The position numbers and the translations under genes were made by a program. A model generated the notes under the pieces. That model did no database searches. It was not told where the DNA came from and worked only from the letters and a program-made list of their open reading frames with translations. A stretch of DNA of 64,000 nt from Ectopseudomonas chengduensis (lineage in GTDB: Bacteria > Pseudomonadota > Gammaproteobacteria > Pseudomonadales > Pseudomonadaceae). The DNA lies in NCBI RefSeq assembly GCF_015712065.1, contig NZ_JACFYZ010000006.1, forward strand, positions 186,001-250,000, read 5' to 3'. How positions within the stretch are numbered: position 1 is the stretch's first letter; each line of letters begins with the position of its first letter. Below, piece by piece: positions 16,019 to 25,828 of the stretch.

Positions 16019-17917
16019 CTATGGTCGGGCTGGCAGCCAGCGCAGCAGAATGCGTTGCAAATCTGCACGTTTGAACGGTTTTGCCAGGTAATCGTTCATT
16101 CCTGCTTCCAGGCAGGCTTCACGGTCGCCCTGCAGGGCATTGGCGGTCAGGGCGATGATAGGTACCTGCTGGCATTGCTGGAGCTGGCGAATCTGCCGCG
16201 TCGCCTCGTAACCGTCCATCAGGGGCAGCCTGCAGTCCATCAGAATAGCGGCGTAATCGTGTCGGCTGCAGTTCTGTACGGCCTGCTGGCCGTCGCCGAC
16301 CAGGCTGACCTGATAGCCCAGGCTGCGCAACATGGCCTCGATGACCGTCTGGTTGACCGGATTGTCCTCCACCAGCAACACCGACTGACCCTCGCCGCTA
16401 CCCAGGTTTTGAGTGTCACTGCTTTGTACGGGTTCGTTGCGGGCCAGAAAGGGCAGCGGTATTTCCAGCGTAAACACCGAGCCTGTGCCCAGTTGGCTTT
16501 CCGCGCGCAGGGTGCCGCCCATGCGCTCTGCCAGGGTGCGGGCGATCGGCAGGCCGAGGCCGGTGCCGCCGTAGCGGCGGGAAATCGAGGTGTCCGCCTG
16601 CTGGAAAGCATCGAACATATGCTCCAGGCGCTCGTCGTCGATGCCGATGCCGCTGTCGCGCACGGCGCAGGTGAACCACAGCACCTGGTCGTCCAGTTTC
16701 TGCCAGCGGGTCTCCACGCGAATCTGGCCTTCTTCGGTGAACTTCAGTGCGTTGCCGATCAGGTTGACCAGAATCTGCCGGATGCGCGTGGGGTCGCCGC
16801 GCACTTCCAATTGGTCCAGACCTGGCTGGGTTTCCAGCAGCAGTTGCAGGCCGCGTTGCTGAGCGCTGTGCTGGAATACCTGCACCGAGCCTTGCAGCAG
16901 CTCCAGCAGGCTGAAGGGGATGGCTTCGAGCTCCAGGGCGCCGCGCTCGATGCGTGAGAAGTCGAGAATGTCGTTGATCACCTTGAGCAGGTGCTCGGTG
17001 GATTCGGTGGCCAGGGCGGCGTACTCGTTCTGCTCGTCGTTCAGGCTGGTGGTTTCCAGCAGTTGCAGCATGCCCAACACGCCATTCATGGGCGTGCGCA
17101 GCTCGTGGCTCATCATGGCCAGGAAGTCGGACTTGGCCCGGTTGGCCTGCTCGGATTCCTCGCGCGCCTGGATCAATTCGGCAATCGCCTGCTGCTGCTC
17201 GCGACCGCTCTGCTCGAGGGCGCGGGCGAGGTTGTTGATATGCCGGGCGAGGTCGGTCAGTTCGTCATTGCCGCGCTCGACCAGGGACGGACGGTAGTCA
17301 CCACTCTGGATGCGTTCCAGGGCTTGGCCCATGGCACTGAGCGGTTGCGCCAGGCGTCTGGCCAGGCGACGGGCGAGCAGGAAGGTCAGGAGCAGGGCAA
17401 ACAATGAGAGAACGCCGGCCTTGAACAGTATCTCCTGCTGGCGCGTATTGAAGGTGTCGTTGGACATGCCCACCACCACCCGGCCCAGGTAGCCGTCGCC
17501 GAGTGCCTTGCCCAAGGGTGGCAGCGCTTGCGTACGGGCAGGCTGGCCCTGCAGGCGAATCGGTGCCTGGAACACCTCGACCTGCGGCGTGCTATGGCCT
17601 TGTTCCTTGGGGCGTTCGACGTACACCAGAATGTTGTCGTCGCGGTCACGCACTTCAGCGAAACGCACGTCAGGGGTGCCGAGGGTTGCACGCAGCAGGC
17701 TTTCCAGCGTGTCGAGATTGTCGTTGAGCACGCCGTACTCGGTGGCTGGCGCCAACTGGTTGGCGATCAGCTGGCCGATGTGACCCTGCTCCAGGCGCAG
17801 GTCCTGCAGGCGGGTGAAGGTGAGAAAACCGGTCAGCAGCAGGGTCAGCAGCAGGGCCGGGCCGACACTGATCAGCTGAGTGCGGGTGTGAATGTTCCAG
17901 CCGCGACGCTGGTTCAT
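16019..17917 (-). CDS. Hybrid sensor histidine kinase with receiver domain
   Basis: 632 residues from the ATG at 17917. Two transmembrane segments (about 17-37 and 176-196) enclose a periplasmic sensor of ~140 residues. HAMP, the phosphoacceptor box [16 protein letters not shown] box [14 protein letters not shown] boxes DSGIGID and GGTGLGL, and a C-terminal receiver ([38 protein letters not shown]) follow. No Hpt domain is present, so phosphate must pass to a separate Hpt protein. The position next to fabA matches P. aeruginosa PA1611, which I recall feeding HptB and interacting with RetS; equivalence is an inference from synteny and architecture. Confidence 0.88.
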   Translation of the reverse strand: MNQRRGWNIHTRTQLISVGPALLLTLLLTGFLTFTRLQDLRLEQGHIGQLIANQLAPATEYGVLNDNLDTLESLLRATLGTPDVRFAEVRDRDDNILVYVERPKEQGHSTPQVEVFQAPIRLQGQPARTQALPPLGKALGDGYLGRVVVGMSNDTFNTRQQEILFKAGVLSLFALLLTFLLARRLARRLAQPLSAMGQALERIQSGDYRPSLVERGNDELTDLARHINNLARALEQSGREQQQAIAELIQAREESEQANRAKSDFLAMMSHELRTPMNGVLGMLQLLETTSLNDEQNEYAALATESTEHLLKVINDILDFSRIERGALELEAIPFSLLELLQGSVQVFQHSAQQRGLQLLLETQPGLDQLEVRGDPTRIRQILVNLIGNALKFTEEGQIRVETRWQKLDDQVLWFTCAVRDSGIGIDDERLEHMFDAFQQADTSISRRYGGTGLGLPIARTLAERMGGTLRAESQLGTGSVFTLEIPLPFLARNEPVQSSDTQNLGSGEGQSVLLVEDNPVNQTVIEAMLRSLGYQVSLVGDGQQAVQNCSRHDYAAILMDCRLPLMDGYEATRQIRQLQQCQQVPIIALTANALQGDREACLEAGMNDYLAKPFKRADLQRILLRWLPARP

Positions 17918-18199
17918 GGCTCTACCATCCCTGGAAAGCGGCGCTGCTGTCTGACGAGAGGCGCAGGGCGGGGGCAAGGGGCTGCCTGTGGGCACGAATC
18001 GTCCTTGGCAATTATGGTCAATCCCGCATGTTAACCGACCCGACGCGCTTTGCCAGCGTCAGGCGCCTGCACTCTGCGGTAATTCTCGTTTGCCCGGCTC
18101 TGTGGATGGTCTGCACTGAACTTTTGCCCTGGCCGGGTACTCTCGGCTCCGTATAATGCCCGCAGACCGCCATCACGCATGGCCTCATTCGGAAGACCT

Positions 18200-19222
18200 A
18201 TGACACAGCTCCAACCCATTGCCGTACTCGGCGGCGGCAGCTTCGGCACCGCCCTGGCCAACCTGCTGGCGGAGAACGGCCAGCGCGTCCTGCAGTGGAT
18301 GCGTGACCCCGAGCAGGCCGAGCAGATGCGTCAGAGCGGCGAGAACCCGCGCTATCTGAAGGGCGTCAAGCTGCATGGCGGTATCGAGCCGACCAGTGAC
18401 CTGAGCGGCGTGCTGCAGCAGGCCGAGCTGGTGCTGGTCGCATTGCCTTCCAGCGCCCTGCGCGATGCCCTGCAACCGGTGGCGGCGCAGTTGGCGGGCA
18501 AGATGCTGATCAGCACCACCAAGGGCATCGAAGCCAAGACCTTCAAGCTGATGAGCCAGATTCTCGAAGAGATCGCCCCCGACGCGCGTATCGGCGTGCT
18601 GTCCGGGCCGAATCTGGCCAAGGAAGTGGCCGATCACGCCCTGACCGCCACGGTGATCGCCAGTGAAGATGAAGAACTGTGCCTGCGCGTGCAGCAGGCT
18701 CTGCATGGCAGAACCTTCCGCGTCTACGCCAGCGCCGATCGTTTCGGTGTCGAGCTTGGCGGCGCGTTGAAGAACGTCTACGCCATCATGTCCGGTATGG
18801 CGGCGGCGCTGGGCATGGGTGAGAACACCAAAAGCATGCTGATCACCCGCGCCCTGGCGGAAATGACCCGTTTCGCGGTCAAGCTCGGCGCCAACCCGAT
18901 GACCTTCCTCGGCCTCGCTGGTGTCGGCGACCTGATCGTCACCTGTTCGTCACCGAAAAGTCGCAACTATCAGGTCGGCTTCGCCCTGGGTGAAGGCCTC
19001 AGCCTGGAAGACGCGGTGCAGCGCCTTGGCGAAGTCGCCGAAGGGGTCAATACGCTCAAGGTACTCAAGGCACGTGCCGAAGAACTGGACGTCTACATGC
19101 CGCTGGTCGCTGGCCTGCATGCCATCCTCTTCGAGGGGCGTACGCTGGCTCAGGTCATCGAATTGCTGATGCTCGGTGAGCCCAAGACCGACGTCGATTT
19201 CATCCCCACTGCTGGTTTCTGA
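18200..19222 (+). CDS. gpsA: NAD(P)-dependent glycerol-3-phosphate dehydrogenase
   Basis: 340 residues from the ATG at 18200 with GGAAG upstream. It reduces dihydroxyacetone phosphate to sn-glycerol 3-phosphate, the backbone for phospholipids. The nucleotide-binding motif is [16 protein letters not shown] at residues 8-23. The conserved ISTTKGIE and [28 protein letters not shown] carry the catalytic lysines. It is cytoplasmic. It is followed by DUF4389 and sixA on the same strand with short gaps, likely one operon. Confidence 0.97.
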   Translation: MTQLQPIAVLGGGSFGTALANLLAENGQRVLQWMRDPEQAEQMRQSGENPRYLKGVKLHGGIEPTSDLSGVLQQAELVLVALPSSALRDALQPVAAQLAGKMLISTTKGIEAKTFKLMSQILEEIAPDARIGVLSGPNLAKEVADHALTATVIASEDEELCLRVQQALHGRTFRVYASADRFGVELGGALKNVYAIMSGMAAALGMGENTKSMLITRALAEMTRFAVKLGANPMTFLGLAGVGDLIVTCSSPKSRNYQVGFALGEGLSLEDAVQRLGEVAEGVNTLKVLKARAEELDVYMPLVAGLHAILFEGRTLAQVIELLMLGEPKTDVDFIPTAGF

Positions 19223-19251
19223 ACCCGGCAGCCAATCAAGGAGCGTGAATC

Positions 19252-19599
19252 ATGAGTGATGAAAAACAGGAGTTGGAGCGCGAGTCGATTCTCTTGCGCA
19301 TTCTGTGGATGGTGATCTTTCTCATCGTCTGGCAACTGGCCGAGCTGCTGCTCGGCGCCGTGGTGCTGCTGCAACTGGGTTACCGCCTGTTCTACGGCGC
19401 GCCGAACGCCAGCCTGCTGAGCTTTGGCGACAGTCTCAGCCAGTATCTGGCGCAGATCGGTCGTTTCGGCACCTTCAATACCGATGAAAAACCCTGGCCG
19501 TTCGCCGACTGGCCGACGCCGCGGGCGCCGGAAGGCGAGACCGCGCACAGTATCCCGCCGGCGCCGCACCCCGTGCGCGACGAGGAGCCCAAGCTGTGA
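19252..19599 (+). CDS. DUF4389 domain-containing membrane protein
   Basis: 115 residues with an AAGGAG-type site upstream (CAAGGAGCGTGAATC). The N-terminus is charged, then a hydrophobic stretch at about 18-45 (LWMVIFLIVWQLAELLLGAVVLLQL) spans the membrane. The conserved block FGDSLSQYLAQIGRF..TDEKPWPFADWP is typical of the family. The C-terminal tail is proline-rich and disordered. No function is known. Its stop overlaps the GTG start of sixA by four bases. Confidence 0.85.
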   Translation: MSDEKQELERESILLRILWMVIFLIVWQLAELLLGAVVLLQLGYRLFYGAPNASLLSFGDSLSQYLAQIGRFGTFNTDEKPWPFADWPTPRAPEGETAHSIPPAPHPVRDEEPKL

Positions 19600-20054
19600 G
19601 GTTATGGCTGCTGCGCCATGGTGAGGCCGAGCCGCAGGCAGCCACTGATGCTGCCCGCGAGCTGACTGCCCATGGTCGCAAGGAAGTGCAGCAGGCCGCT
19701 GCTCAGCTCGCTGGTCGGCCCCTGACTGCCATTGTCGCCAGCCCCTACGTGCGTGCCCAGCAGACGGCCGAACTGGTACGCAGCGAGCTGGGGTTCACCG
19801 GCAAGATAAACACCGTGGCCTGGCTGACGCCGGACAGCGATCCGCGTGATGCCCTGAAGTATCTCGATGAGCGTGAGCGTGCCGAGGTGCTGCTGGTCAG
19901 CCATCAACCGCTGATCGGCGCGCTGGGCGGGCTGCTGGTGCATGGTCATCGCCAGGAGCCGCTGCCCATGCGCACCGCCAGCCTGGCTGAGCTGGAAGGC
20001 GATATCCCGGCCGCTGGGCTGATGGAGCTGCTGGCGCTGATCCACCCCCGTTGA
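19596..20054 (+). CDS. sixA: Phosphohistidine phosphatase SixA
   Basis: 152 residues starting with GTG at 19596 within the GTGA overlap with the preceding gene. The N-terminal LRHGEAEP places the catalytic histidine at residue 8, as in E. coli SixA. The second histidine is in VSHQPLIG. The enzyme removes phosphate from histidine phosphotransfer proteins, such as the nitrogen-related PTS protein NPr or ArcB Hpt in E. coli. It is cytoplasmic. Confidence 0.93.
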   Translation: MRLWLLRHGEAEPQAATDAARELTAHGRKEVQQAAAQLAGRPLTAIVASPYVRAQQTAELVRSELGFTGKINTVAWLTPDSDPRDALKYLDERERAEVLLVSHQPLIGALGGLLVHGHRQEPLPMRTASLAELEGDIPAAGLMELLALIHPR

Positions 20055-20184
20055 CCTTTCGCCCTGTGTCGCCACTTGTGGCGTCGCAGGTGCCTCATGC
20101 CTGACTTATCGCCCCTTGGGGGCAAATGTTCCAGGTGAGAAACATTTCTTAACTTGCGCCTCTTTTGTCTGCGTGGAATATTCA

Positions 20185-20202
20185 ACCAAGCAAGTGCTTG
20201 GT
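20185..20202. promoter_or_regulatory. Palindromic operator upstream of the acyl-CoA synthetase gene
   Basis: A perfect 8-bp inverted repeat with a 2-base centre: ACCAAGCA-AG-TGCTTGGT. It lies 35 bases before the GTG start. Palindromes of this type are usual sites of TetR-family regulators of fatty acid catabolism. No such regulator is encoded beside it, so the binding protein is unknown. Confidence 0.6.
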
Positions 20203-20236
20203 CGATTCCTACAAAAACAACAAAGGAGGAAGCCCT

Positions 20237-21904
20237 GTGGCTGATGCAATCCGTTTGCCGCTCGAGCTGTTTTACGAACGTGAAGCAAGGCACCCGAACA
20301 AACGCTACATGGTGCAACCTCTAGGGGGCGGCCAGCTGCTGGAACTGAGCTGGGCCGACGTGGGCGAGCAGGCGCGCCGCGCAGCCAGCTGGTTGCGTAG
20401 TCGCGAACTGCCACAGGGCAGCCGCATCGCCATCATCTCCAAGAACTGCGCGCACTGGATCGTCGCCGATCTGGCGATCTGGATGGCGGGCCACGTTTCG
20501 GTACCGCTGTATCCCAACCTCACCGCCGACTCCATGGGGCAGGTGCTGGAGCATTCCGAAGCAGCCCTGGCCTTTGTCGGCAAGCTCGATGACTGGGCCT
20601 CGATGGCACCGGGCCTGCCGCAGGGCTTGCCGACCGTCAGCCTGCCGCTGCATCCGCAGGGCAGCTTCGACTACAGCTGGGATGATCTGCAGCGCAGCGC
20701 GCCGATTCAGGACGACCCCAAGCCCGCAGCCAACCAGCTGGCCACCATCATCTACACCTCCGGCACCACCGGCACGCCCAAGGGTGTGATGCACAACTTC
20801 TCCAATTTCGGTTTCGCCGCCAGCAACGCCATCAAGCTGTTTGGCGTGGGCGAGGATGATCGACTGATCTCCTACCTGCCGCTGTGCCACGTGGCCGAGC
20901 GCATGTTCGTCGAGCTGGCGTCCATCTATGCGGGGCAGACGATCTTCTTTGCCGAGAGCCTGGATACCTTTCTGGAAGATCTCAAGCGCGCGCGGCCGAC
21001 CGTGATGTTCGGCGTGCCGCGCATCTGGACCAAGTTCCAGATGGGCGTGTACAGCAAGATGCCGGCGCAGAAGCTCGACCGCCTGCTGCGGCTGCCGATC
21101 ATCGGCCGTTTCATCGGTCGCAAGGTACTGGCCGGCCTCGGCCTGGACGCCATTCGCTATGCGCTGTCCGGTGCCGCGCCGGTGCCCGAGGCGCTGCTCA
21201 ACTGGTATCGCCGCCTGGGTATGGAGATCCAGGAGGTCTATGGCATGACCGAGAATTGTGGTTATTCCCACGTGTGTTTGCCGGGCAAGTTCAAGCAGGG
21301 CTGGATCGGCCAGAACAACCCGGGCGTCGAGGTACGTATCGGCGAGGATGGCGAAGTCCTGGTGCGCAGCGGCGCGACCATGCAGGGTTACTACAAGGAC
21401 CCGATCAAGACCGCCGAGACGCTGACTGACGATGGCTTCCTGCGCACCGGCGACAAGGGCGAGCAGGACGCCGAAGGCAACCTGCGCCTCACCGGCCGCA
21501 TCAAGGAAATCTTCAAGACCAGCAAGGGCAAGTATGTCGCGCCTGCGCCGATCGAAAACCGCATTGGCGAGCACTCGCGTATCGAGCAGGTGTGCGTGGT
21601 CGGCGACGGCCTGCCGCAGCCCATAGCCCTGTGCGTGCTATCCGATGTAGGGCGTCAGGAAGCGGCCAATGACAGTCGCGATGAGCTGGAGAACAGCCTC
21701 AAGGCCTTGCTCGCCGAGGTCAATGGTCGTCTCGATCATCATGAGCGGCTGCAAGGCCTGGTACTGGTCAAGGAGGTCTGGGCAGTGGAGAACGGTTTCC
21801 TGACGCCGACCCTGAAAATCAAACGCGCGGTGATCGAGGGCACTTATGGCGAGCGTTTCGCCGAGTGGCAACAGCGCAGCGAAGCCGTGCTCTGGCACGA
21901 TTGA
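20237..21904 (+). CDS. AMP-binding long-chain fatty acyl-CoA synthetase
   Basis: 555 residues from the GTG at 20237, chosen because AAGGAGGA lies six bases upstream. It activates a fatty acid through an acyl-adenylate to acyl-CoA. The P-loop-like motif YTSGTTGTPKGVMHNF is near residue 172. YGMTENCGYSH is the A5 motif, and LRTGDKGEQD..LTGRIKEIFKTSKGKYVAP holds the A7/A8 motifs. The sequence is of the FadD15/FACL subtype. A hot-dog thioesterase follows 54 bases downstream, so the pair may balance acyl-CoA levels. A palindromic operator precedes it. Confidence 0.93.
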   Translation: MADAIRLPLELFYEREARHPNKRYMVQPLGGGQLLELSWADVGEQARRAASWLRSRELPQGSRIAIISKNCAHWIVADLAIWMAGHVSVPLYPNLTADSMGQVLEHSEAALAFVGKLDDWASMAPGLPQGLPTVSLPLHPQGSFDYSWDDLQRSAPIQDDPKPAANQLATIIYTSGTTGTPKGVMHNFSNFGFAASNAIKLFGVGEDDRLISYLPLCHVAERMFVELASIYAGQTIFFAESLDTFLEDLKRARPTVMFGVPRIWTKFQMGVYSKMPAQKLDRLLRLPIIGRFIGRKVLAGLGLDAIRYALSGAAPVPEALLNWYRRLGMEIQEVYGMTENCGYSHVCLPGKFKQGWIGQNNPGVEVRIGEDGEVLVRSGATMQGYYKDPIKTAETLTDDGFLRTGDKGEQDAEGNLRLTGRIKEIFKTSKGKYVAPAPIENRIGEHSRIEQVCVVGDGLPQPIALCVLSDVGRQEAANDSRDELENSLKALLAEVNGRLDHHERLQGLVLVKEVWAVENGFLTPTLKIKRAVIEGTYGERFAEWQQRSEAVLWHD

Positions 21905-21912
21905 GCCTGAAT

Positions 21913-21931
21913 GGGCCGGGTTGACCGGCCC
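21913..21931 (+). other. Intergenic hairpin between synthetase and thioesterase genes
   Basis: GGGCCGG and CCGGCCC form a 7-bp GC stem with a 5-base loop. There is no T-run after it, so it is more likely an mRNA processing or stabilising hairpin, or a partial terminator, than a full stop between the two genes. Confidence 0.35.
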
Positions 21932-21958
21932 TGTGTTCAACGCACAAGGAACGTATCC

Positions 21959-22402
21959 ATGGGACTGTGGCAACGAACGCCCGATATCGATGCACTCAAC
22001 GCGACCTTAAAAAACAGCATCGGTGAGGTGCTGGACATCCGTTTCGAAGCCTTCGACGACGAATCGCTCAGCGCCAGCATGGTGATCGACTCGCGCACTC
22101 ACCAGCCCTATGGGCTGCTGCACGGTGGCGCCTCGGTGGTGTTGGCGGAAACCCTAGGCTCCACTGCCAGCTACCTGTGCATCGACAGCAGCCGCTTCTA
22201 CTGTGTCGGCCTGGAAGTCAACGCCAACCATCTGCGCGGTTTACGCAGCGGGCGTGTGCATGCGGTGGCGCGGCCGGTGCATCTGGGCCGTACCACCCAC
22301 GTCTGGGACATTCGCCTCAGTGGCGATGACGGCAAGGCCAGCTGTATCTCGCGCCTGACCATGGCCATCGTTCCCCTGGGCGATCAGCCCCCGAAACTTT
22401 AA
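21959..22402 (+). CDS. Hot-dog fold acyl-CoA thioesterase (PaaI/MenI-like)
   Basis: 147 residues from the ATG at 21959 with AAGGA upstream. The family motif PYGLLHGGASVVLAETLGSTAS contains the catalytic glutamate at residue 64, and the LHGG loop binds the acyl-CoA thioester. Related small thioesterases hydrolyse aromatic or medium-chain acyl-CoA. The gene follows the acyl-CoA synthetase and matches the PA1617-PA1618 arrangement I remember. It is cytoplasmic, usually a tetramer. Confidence 0.92.
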   Translation: MGLWQRTPDIDALNATLKNSIGEVLDIRFEAFDDESLSASMVIDSRTHQPYGLLHGGASVVLAETLGSTASYLCIDSSRFYCVGLEVNANHLRGLRSGRVHAVARPVHLGRTTHVWDIRLSGDDGKASCISRLTMAIVPLGDQPPKL

Positions 22403-22460
22403 GTTTCTGCCTGCAATTTCATCCAAGATTTGCCTGGCCCATGGCGCTACAGTACGCGCC

Positions 22461-23264
22461 ATGGACCAGATCACTCATATCCAAAGTAGCTTGCCCGGCG
22501 TGCGCCTGATCGATGCCGAGTACCGTCGCTCCGCCTTTCCCCGGCACTTTCACCTGGAGTACCACGTCGGCCTGCTGACACAGGGACAGCATCGCTACGC
22601 CTATGGCGGTGAGCGCCGGCATGTCGGAGCGGGGGACGTACTGCTGATGGCGCCGGAAGGGATTCATGACGGCGCCTGCCTGGATGGCCAGAGTTACCGT
22701 ATTCGGGTAATGGCCTTCGATCCCTCCTGGCTGGATGAAGCCAGTCGGACCCTGAGTGACGGTCGCCAGGGCGCGCCACGCTTGACCACCAGCAGCTTGC
22801 GTCACCCGCTGCTGTCACAGCACCTGCAGCGCTTTCATGCGGCGATGCTGGGCGGCTCGAGACTGGCTCAGGAGGAGGCGCTCTGGCAGGCGCTGGCCCA
22901 CCTGCTGGAGATGGGCTCGACCTTGCGCGTCAGCGAGCCACATCGCGTCTTCGATCAGCAGACCTGGCAGCGGCTGCGCGATTGGCTGGAGAGCCGCCTC
23001 GACGCTCCACCCACGCTGGAGGAAATCGCCGCTTTTTGCGCCATGAGTCCCTGGCAGGCGCTGCGGCGTTTCCGCCAGCACACCGGTTTGCCGCCGCATC
23101 AGTGGTTGATGCAACTGCGTTTGCAGCGGGCGTTGCCGCTTGTGCTGGCGGGTGAGCCTCTGAGCGAGATCGCCCTGCGGCTGGGCTTCTACGACCAGGC
23201 GCATTTCTCGCGGTTGTTCCGCCGCACCTATGGCCTGCCACCGGCGCGCCTGCGCCAGGGCTGA
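22461..23264 (+). CDS. AraC family transcriptional regulator
   Basis: 267 residues. The N-terminal half is a cupin-like sensor (FPRHFHLEYHVGLLTQGQHRYAYGGERRHVGAGDVLLMAPEGIHDG). The C-terminal ~100 residues hold two helix-turn-helices (LEEIAAFCAMSPWQALRRFRQHTG and LSEIALRLGFYDQAHFSRLFRRTYG). The next gene is a LysE-type exporter 41 bases downstream. This AraC-LysE pairing is common, and the regulator probably senses the exported amino acid or a related compound. Confidence 0.92.
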   Translation: MDQITHIQSSLPGVRLIDAEYRRSAFPRHFHLEYHVGLLTQGQHRYAYGGERRHVGAGDVLLMAPEGIHDGACLDGQSYRIRVMAFDPSWLDEASRTLSDGRQGAPRLTTSSLRHPLLSQHLQRFHAAMLGGSRLAQEEALWQALAHLLEMGSTLRVSEPHRVFDQQTWQRLRDWLESRLDAPPTLEEIAAFCAMSPWQALRRFRQHTGLPPHQWLMQLRLQRALPLVLAGEPLSEIALRLGFYDQAHFSRLFRRTYGLPPARLRQG

Positions 23265-23305
23265 CCCACCCGCACATCCTGTTTTTCATTTTCCTGGAGA
23301 TCAAC

Positions 23306-23938
23306 ATGCAGGAGACGTCCGTCTTGCTGTCGCTGGCTGCCGTGTTCGCGGTGGCCCTTATCAGTCCCGGCCCGGATGTAGCGCTGGTGGTGCGCACCGC
23401 CTTGCATCAGGGGCAGCGTGCCGGCTTGCTCAGTGCGTTGGGCCTGGCCTGCGGCATTCTTCTGCACGGCACCCTGGTGCTCAGCGGCGTGGCCTTGCTG
23501 CTCAGTCGTACCGAGTGGCTTTTCGATCTGGTGCAGGTCGGCGGTGCACTCTATCTGGGCTGGCTGGGTATCGGCGCTGTGCCTGCCTGGTGGCGTGGCA
23601 GTGCTGGCCCGAGGCGGCTGGATGGCGAGCTGACGCCTTCGCTGTTCGGCCCCTGGTTACGCGGCGTGCTCACCAACCTGGGCAATCCCAAGGCGCTGGT
23701 GTTCTTCCTGGCACTGCTCAGCAGTCTGGTACCCGCCGATATGTCGCTGCCCGGTAAGATGGCCTGTGCGGCGCTGCTGTTCGGCCTGAGCCTGTTCTGG
23801 TTCAGCCTGCTGGGGCTGACCCTGAGCCGCCCGCTGATGCGTCAGCGGCTGCTGCAGGTGGCGCCGACCATCGACTTCGTTTGCGGCCTGGTATTTCTGC
23901 TGGTAGCGGCCAGCATCGTCGGACGTCTGCTGCTATAG
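23306..23938 (+). CDS. LysE/RhtB family amino acid exporter
   Basis: 210 residues, with CTGGAGA upstream of the ATG. It has about six hydrophobic helices and the family signature LISPGPDVALVVRTALHQGQRAGLLSALGLACGI at residues 18-52. NLGNPKALVFFLALL marks the fourth helix. It would export an amino acid across the inner membrane by proton exchange. It is likely controlled by the AraC regulator just upstream. Confidence 0.92.
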   Translation: MQETSVLLSLAAVFAVALISPGPDVALVVRTALHQGQRAGLLSALGLACGILLHGTLVLSGVALLLSRTEWLFDLVQVGGALYLGWLGIGAVPAWWRGSAGPRRLDGELTPSLFGPWLRGVLTNLGNPKALVFFLALLSSLVPADMSLPGKMACAALLFGLSLFWFSLLGLTLSRPLMRQRLLQVAPTIDFVCGLVFLLVAASIVGRLLL

Positions 23939-24037
23939 CCCTGACCATTGCGCCGCCATCAATGGCCGTTACGGTCATTGCCGCGCGTCGTCGGCTGCCG
24001 GAGAATCCGGGCATGTTTGCTTTCTCGAGTTTGATGC

Positions 24038-24841
24038 ATGCCGCAGTCGATCTTCTTCGCTCATGCCAACGGCTTTCCGTCGGCCACCTACGGCAAGCTG
24101 TTCGCCGCGCTGGCACCGGATTTTCAGGTGCAGCACCTGGAACAGCATGGCCACGACCCGCGTTTTCCGGTCAATGACAACTGGTCGAATCTGGTCGATG
24201 AGCTGATCCATCATCTCGAAGGCGGCGCCGAGCCGGTCTGGGGCGTCGGCCATTCGCTCGGCGGTGTGCTGCATTATCACGCCGCCTTGCTTCGCCCGGA
24301 GTTGTACCGCGGCGTGGTGATGCTCGATTCGCCAGTGCTGACCCTGGCAGACCGCATGGTGATTCGCGCTGCCAAGCGCTTCGGCTTCATCGACCGCATC
24401 ACCCCGGCCGGCCGCACGCTTGGGCGCCGTGAAGCCTTTGCCGATCTCGTCGAGGCGCGAGACTACTTCGCCGGCAAGAGCCTGTTTCGCCGTTTCGACC
24501 CCGAGTGCCTGGACGCCTATGTCAGCCATGGCCTGCAATTGAGTGAGCAGGGGCTACGCCTGAAGTTCGATCCGGCCACCGAGATCAGTATCTACCGCAG
24601 CGTGCCGCACACTTCGCCGGGCCGGCCACAGCAGTTGGCGGTGCCGCTGGCCATGGTGCGCGGTCGCCACAGTCGGGTGGTGTTGCCGCATCATGCGCAT
24701 CTGTTGCGGCGCATGCCGCGCGCGGAATATCACAACCTGCCGGGCGGCCATATGTTCCCGCTGGAGCGCCCACAGGCCACCGCCGACCTGCTGCGTCAAC
24801 TGTTCACCCGCTGGGCTGGTAGCCAGGAGCAACGTGCATGA
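24038..24841 (+). CDS. Alpha/beta hydrolase
   Basis: 267 residues. The oxyanion region is FFAHANGFPSATYGKLFAAL, and the nucleophile elbow is GVGHSLGGVLHYHAAL near residue 73. The acidic residue is probably in VRGRHSRVV, and the catalytic histidine is in LPGGHMFPLERP. It is cytoplasmic. The four-base ATGA overlap with the next gene, itself an alpha/beta hydrolase, implies cotranslation. The substrate is unknown; an ester or acyl compound is likely given the acyl-CoA genes nearby. Confidence 0.88.
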   Translation: MPQSIFFAHANGFPSATYGKLFAALAPDFQVQHLEQHGHDPRFPVNDNWSNLVDELIHHLEGGAEPVWGVGHSLGGVLHYHAALLRPELYRGVVMLDSPVLTLADRMVIRAAKRFGFIDRITPAGRTLGRREAFADLVEARDYFAGKSLFRRFDPECLDAYVSHGLQLSEQGLRLKFDPATEISIYRSVPHTSPGRPQQLAVPLAMVRGRHSRVVLPHHAHLLRRMPRAEYHNLPGGHMFPLERPQATADLLRQLFTRWAGSQEQRA

Positions 24842-25701
24842 GCATGGGTTTCGAGGAAGTGCGCCTGAGTCTGCCGCATATCGAGTTGGCGGCTCATCTC
24901 TACGGTCCAGAGGATGGTGTGCCGGTTCTGGCGCTGCACGGCTGGTTGGATAACGCAGCGAGCTTTGCGCGGCTGGCGCCGAAACTCGAGGGGTTGCGCA
25001 TCGTCGCCCTGGATTTTGCCGGTCATGGGCATTCCGAGCATCGTTCGGCAGGCGCCGGTTACGCGTTATGGGACTATGCCTTTGATGTACTGCAGGTCGC
25101 CGAGCAGTTTGGCTGGGCGCGTTTCTCCATCCTCGGTCATTCCATGGGCGCGATCACGGCCGTGTTGCTGGCGGGAGCGATGCCGGAGCGGATCGCGCGC
25201 CTGGCCCTGATTGACGGCCTGGTGCCTTACACCGGTGAAGCCGAGCAGGCGCCGCAGAAGCTGGGTGAAGCCTTGCGCGCCAGGCAGGCGCTGACTGACA
25301 AGCGCAAGCCGGTGTACGCCCAGATGGCGCGCGCGGTCGAGGCACGGATGAAAGGCGTGGGCGCGGTCAGCCGTGAGGCGGCCGAATTGCTGGCCCAGCG
25401 TGGGCTGATGCCGGTGCCGGGCGGCTACACCTGGCGTACCGACAGTCGCCTGACGTTGCCGTCGCCGCTGCGTCTGAGCTGGGCGCATGCCCAGGCGTTC
25501 GTTCGCGCGCTGCAATGCCCGGTCAGCCTGGTGTTGGCGGAGCAGGGCATGATGGGGGCGCAGGCGGCCGTGCGCACCTTGCTGCAGGATCTGCCGTTCG
25601 AGGTACACCGTCTGCCCGGTGGGCATCACCTGCATCTGGATGATGAAGCCGGTGCGCAGCTCGTAGCGGATTGTTTCAATCCATTCCTGCGCTTGCCTTG
25701 A
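24838..25701 (+). CDS. Alpha/beta hydrolase, second of a coupled pair
   Basis: 287 residues. The motif LHGWLDNAASFARLAPKLEG gives the oxyanion region. SILGHSMGAITAVLLAG has the nucleophile serine near residue 103, and LPGGHHLHLDDE the catalytic histidine. The sequence is closer to the ABHD/MhpC type, so this pair is not a recent tandem duplication of the upstream gene. The gene begins inside the stop of its neighbour. Confidence 0.88.
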   Translation: MSMGFEEVRLSLPHIELAAHLYGPEDGVPVLALHGWLDNAASFARLAPKLEGLRIVALDFAGHGHSEHRSAGAGYALWDYAFDVLQVAEQFGWARFSILGHSMGAITAVLLAGAMPERIARLALIDGLVPYTGEAEQAPQKLGEALRARQALTDKRKPVYAQMARAVEARMKGVGAVSREAAELLAQRGLMPVPGGYTWRTDSRLTLPSPLRLSWAHAQAFVRALQCPVSLVLAEQGMMGAQAAVRTLLQDLPFEVHRLPGGHHLHLDDEAGAQLVADCFNPFLRLP

Positions 25702-25828
25702 CTTGCCTGCGGCCGTGGGGAAAGGTGTGGCGGTCTGCCATGGAGGATCGCATGATCGACCCGTTAAAAGTCGCCACTCGCTGTACAGCAAGCTCACCCG
25801 TCGCGTTTCTTCAGTGGACTGCCACCTT

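Noticed and set aside
20321..21574. Long open frame opposite the acyl-CoA synthetase
   Set aside because: It is antisense to a well-conserved enzyme, is rich in His/Gln/Arg/Ala as expected from complementary GC-rich codons, and has no ribosome binding site or recognisable domain.
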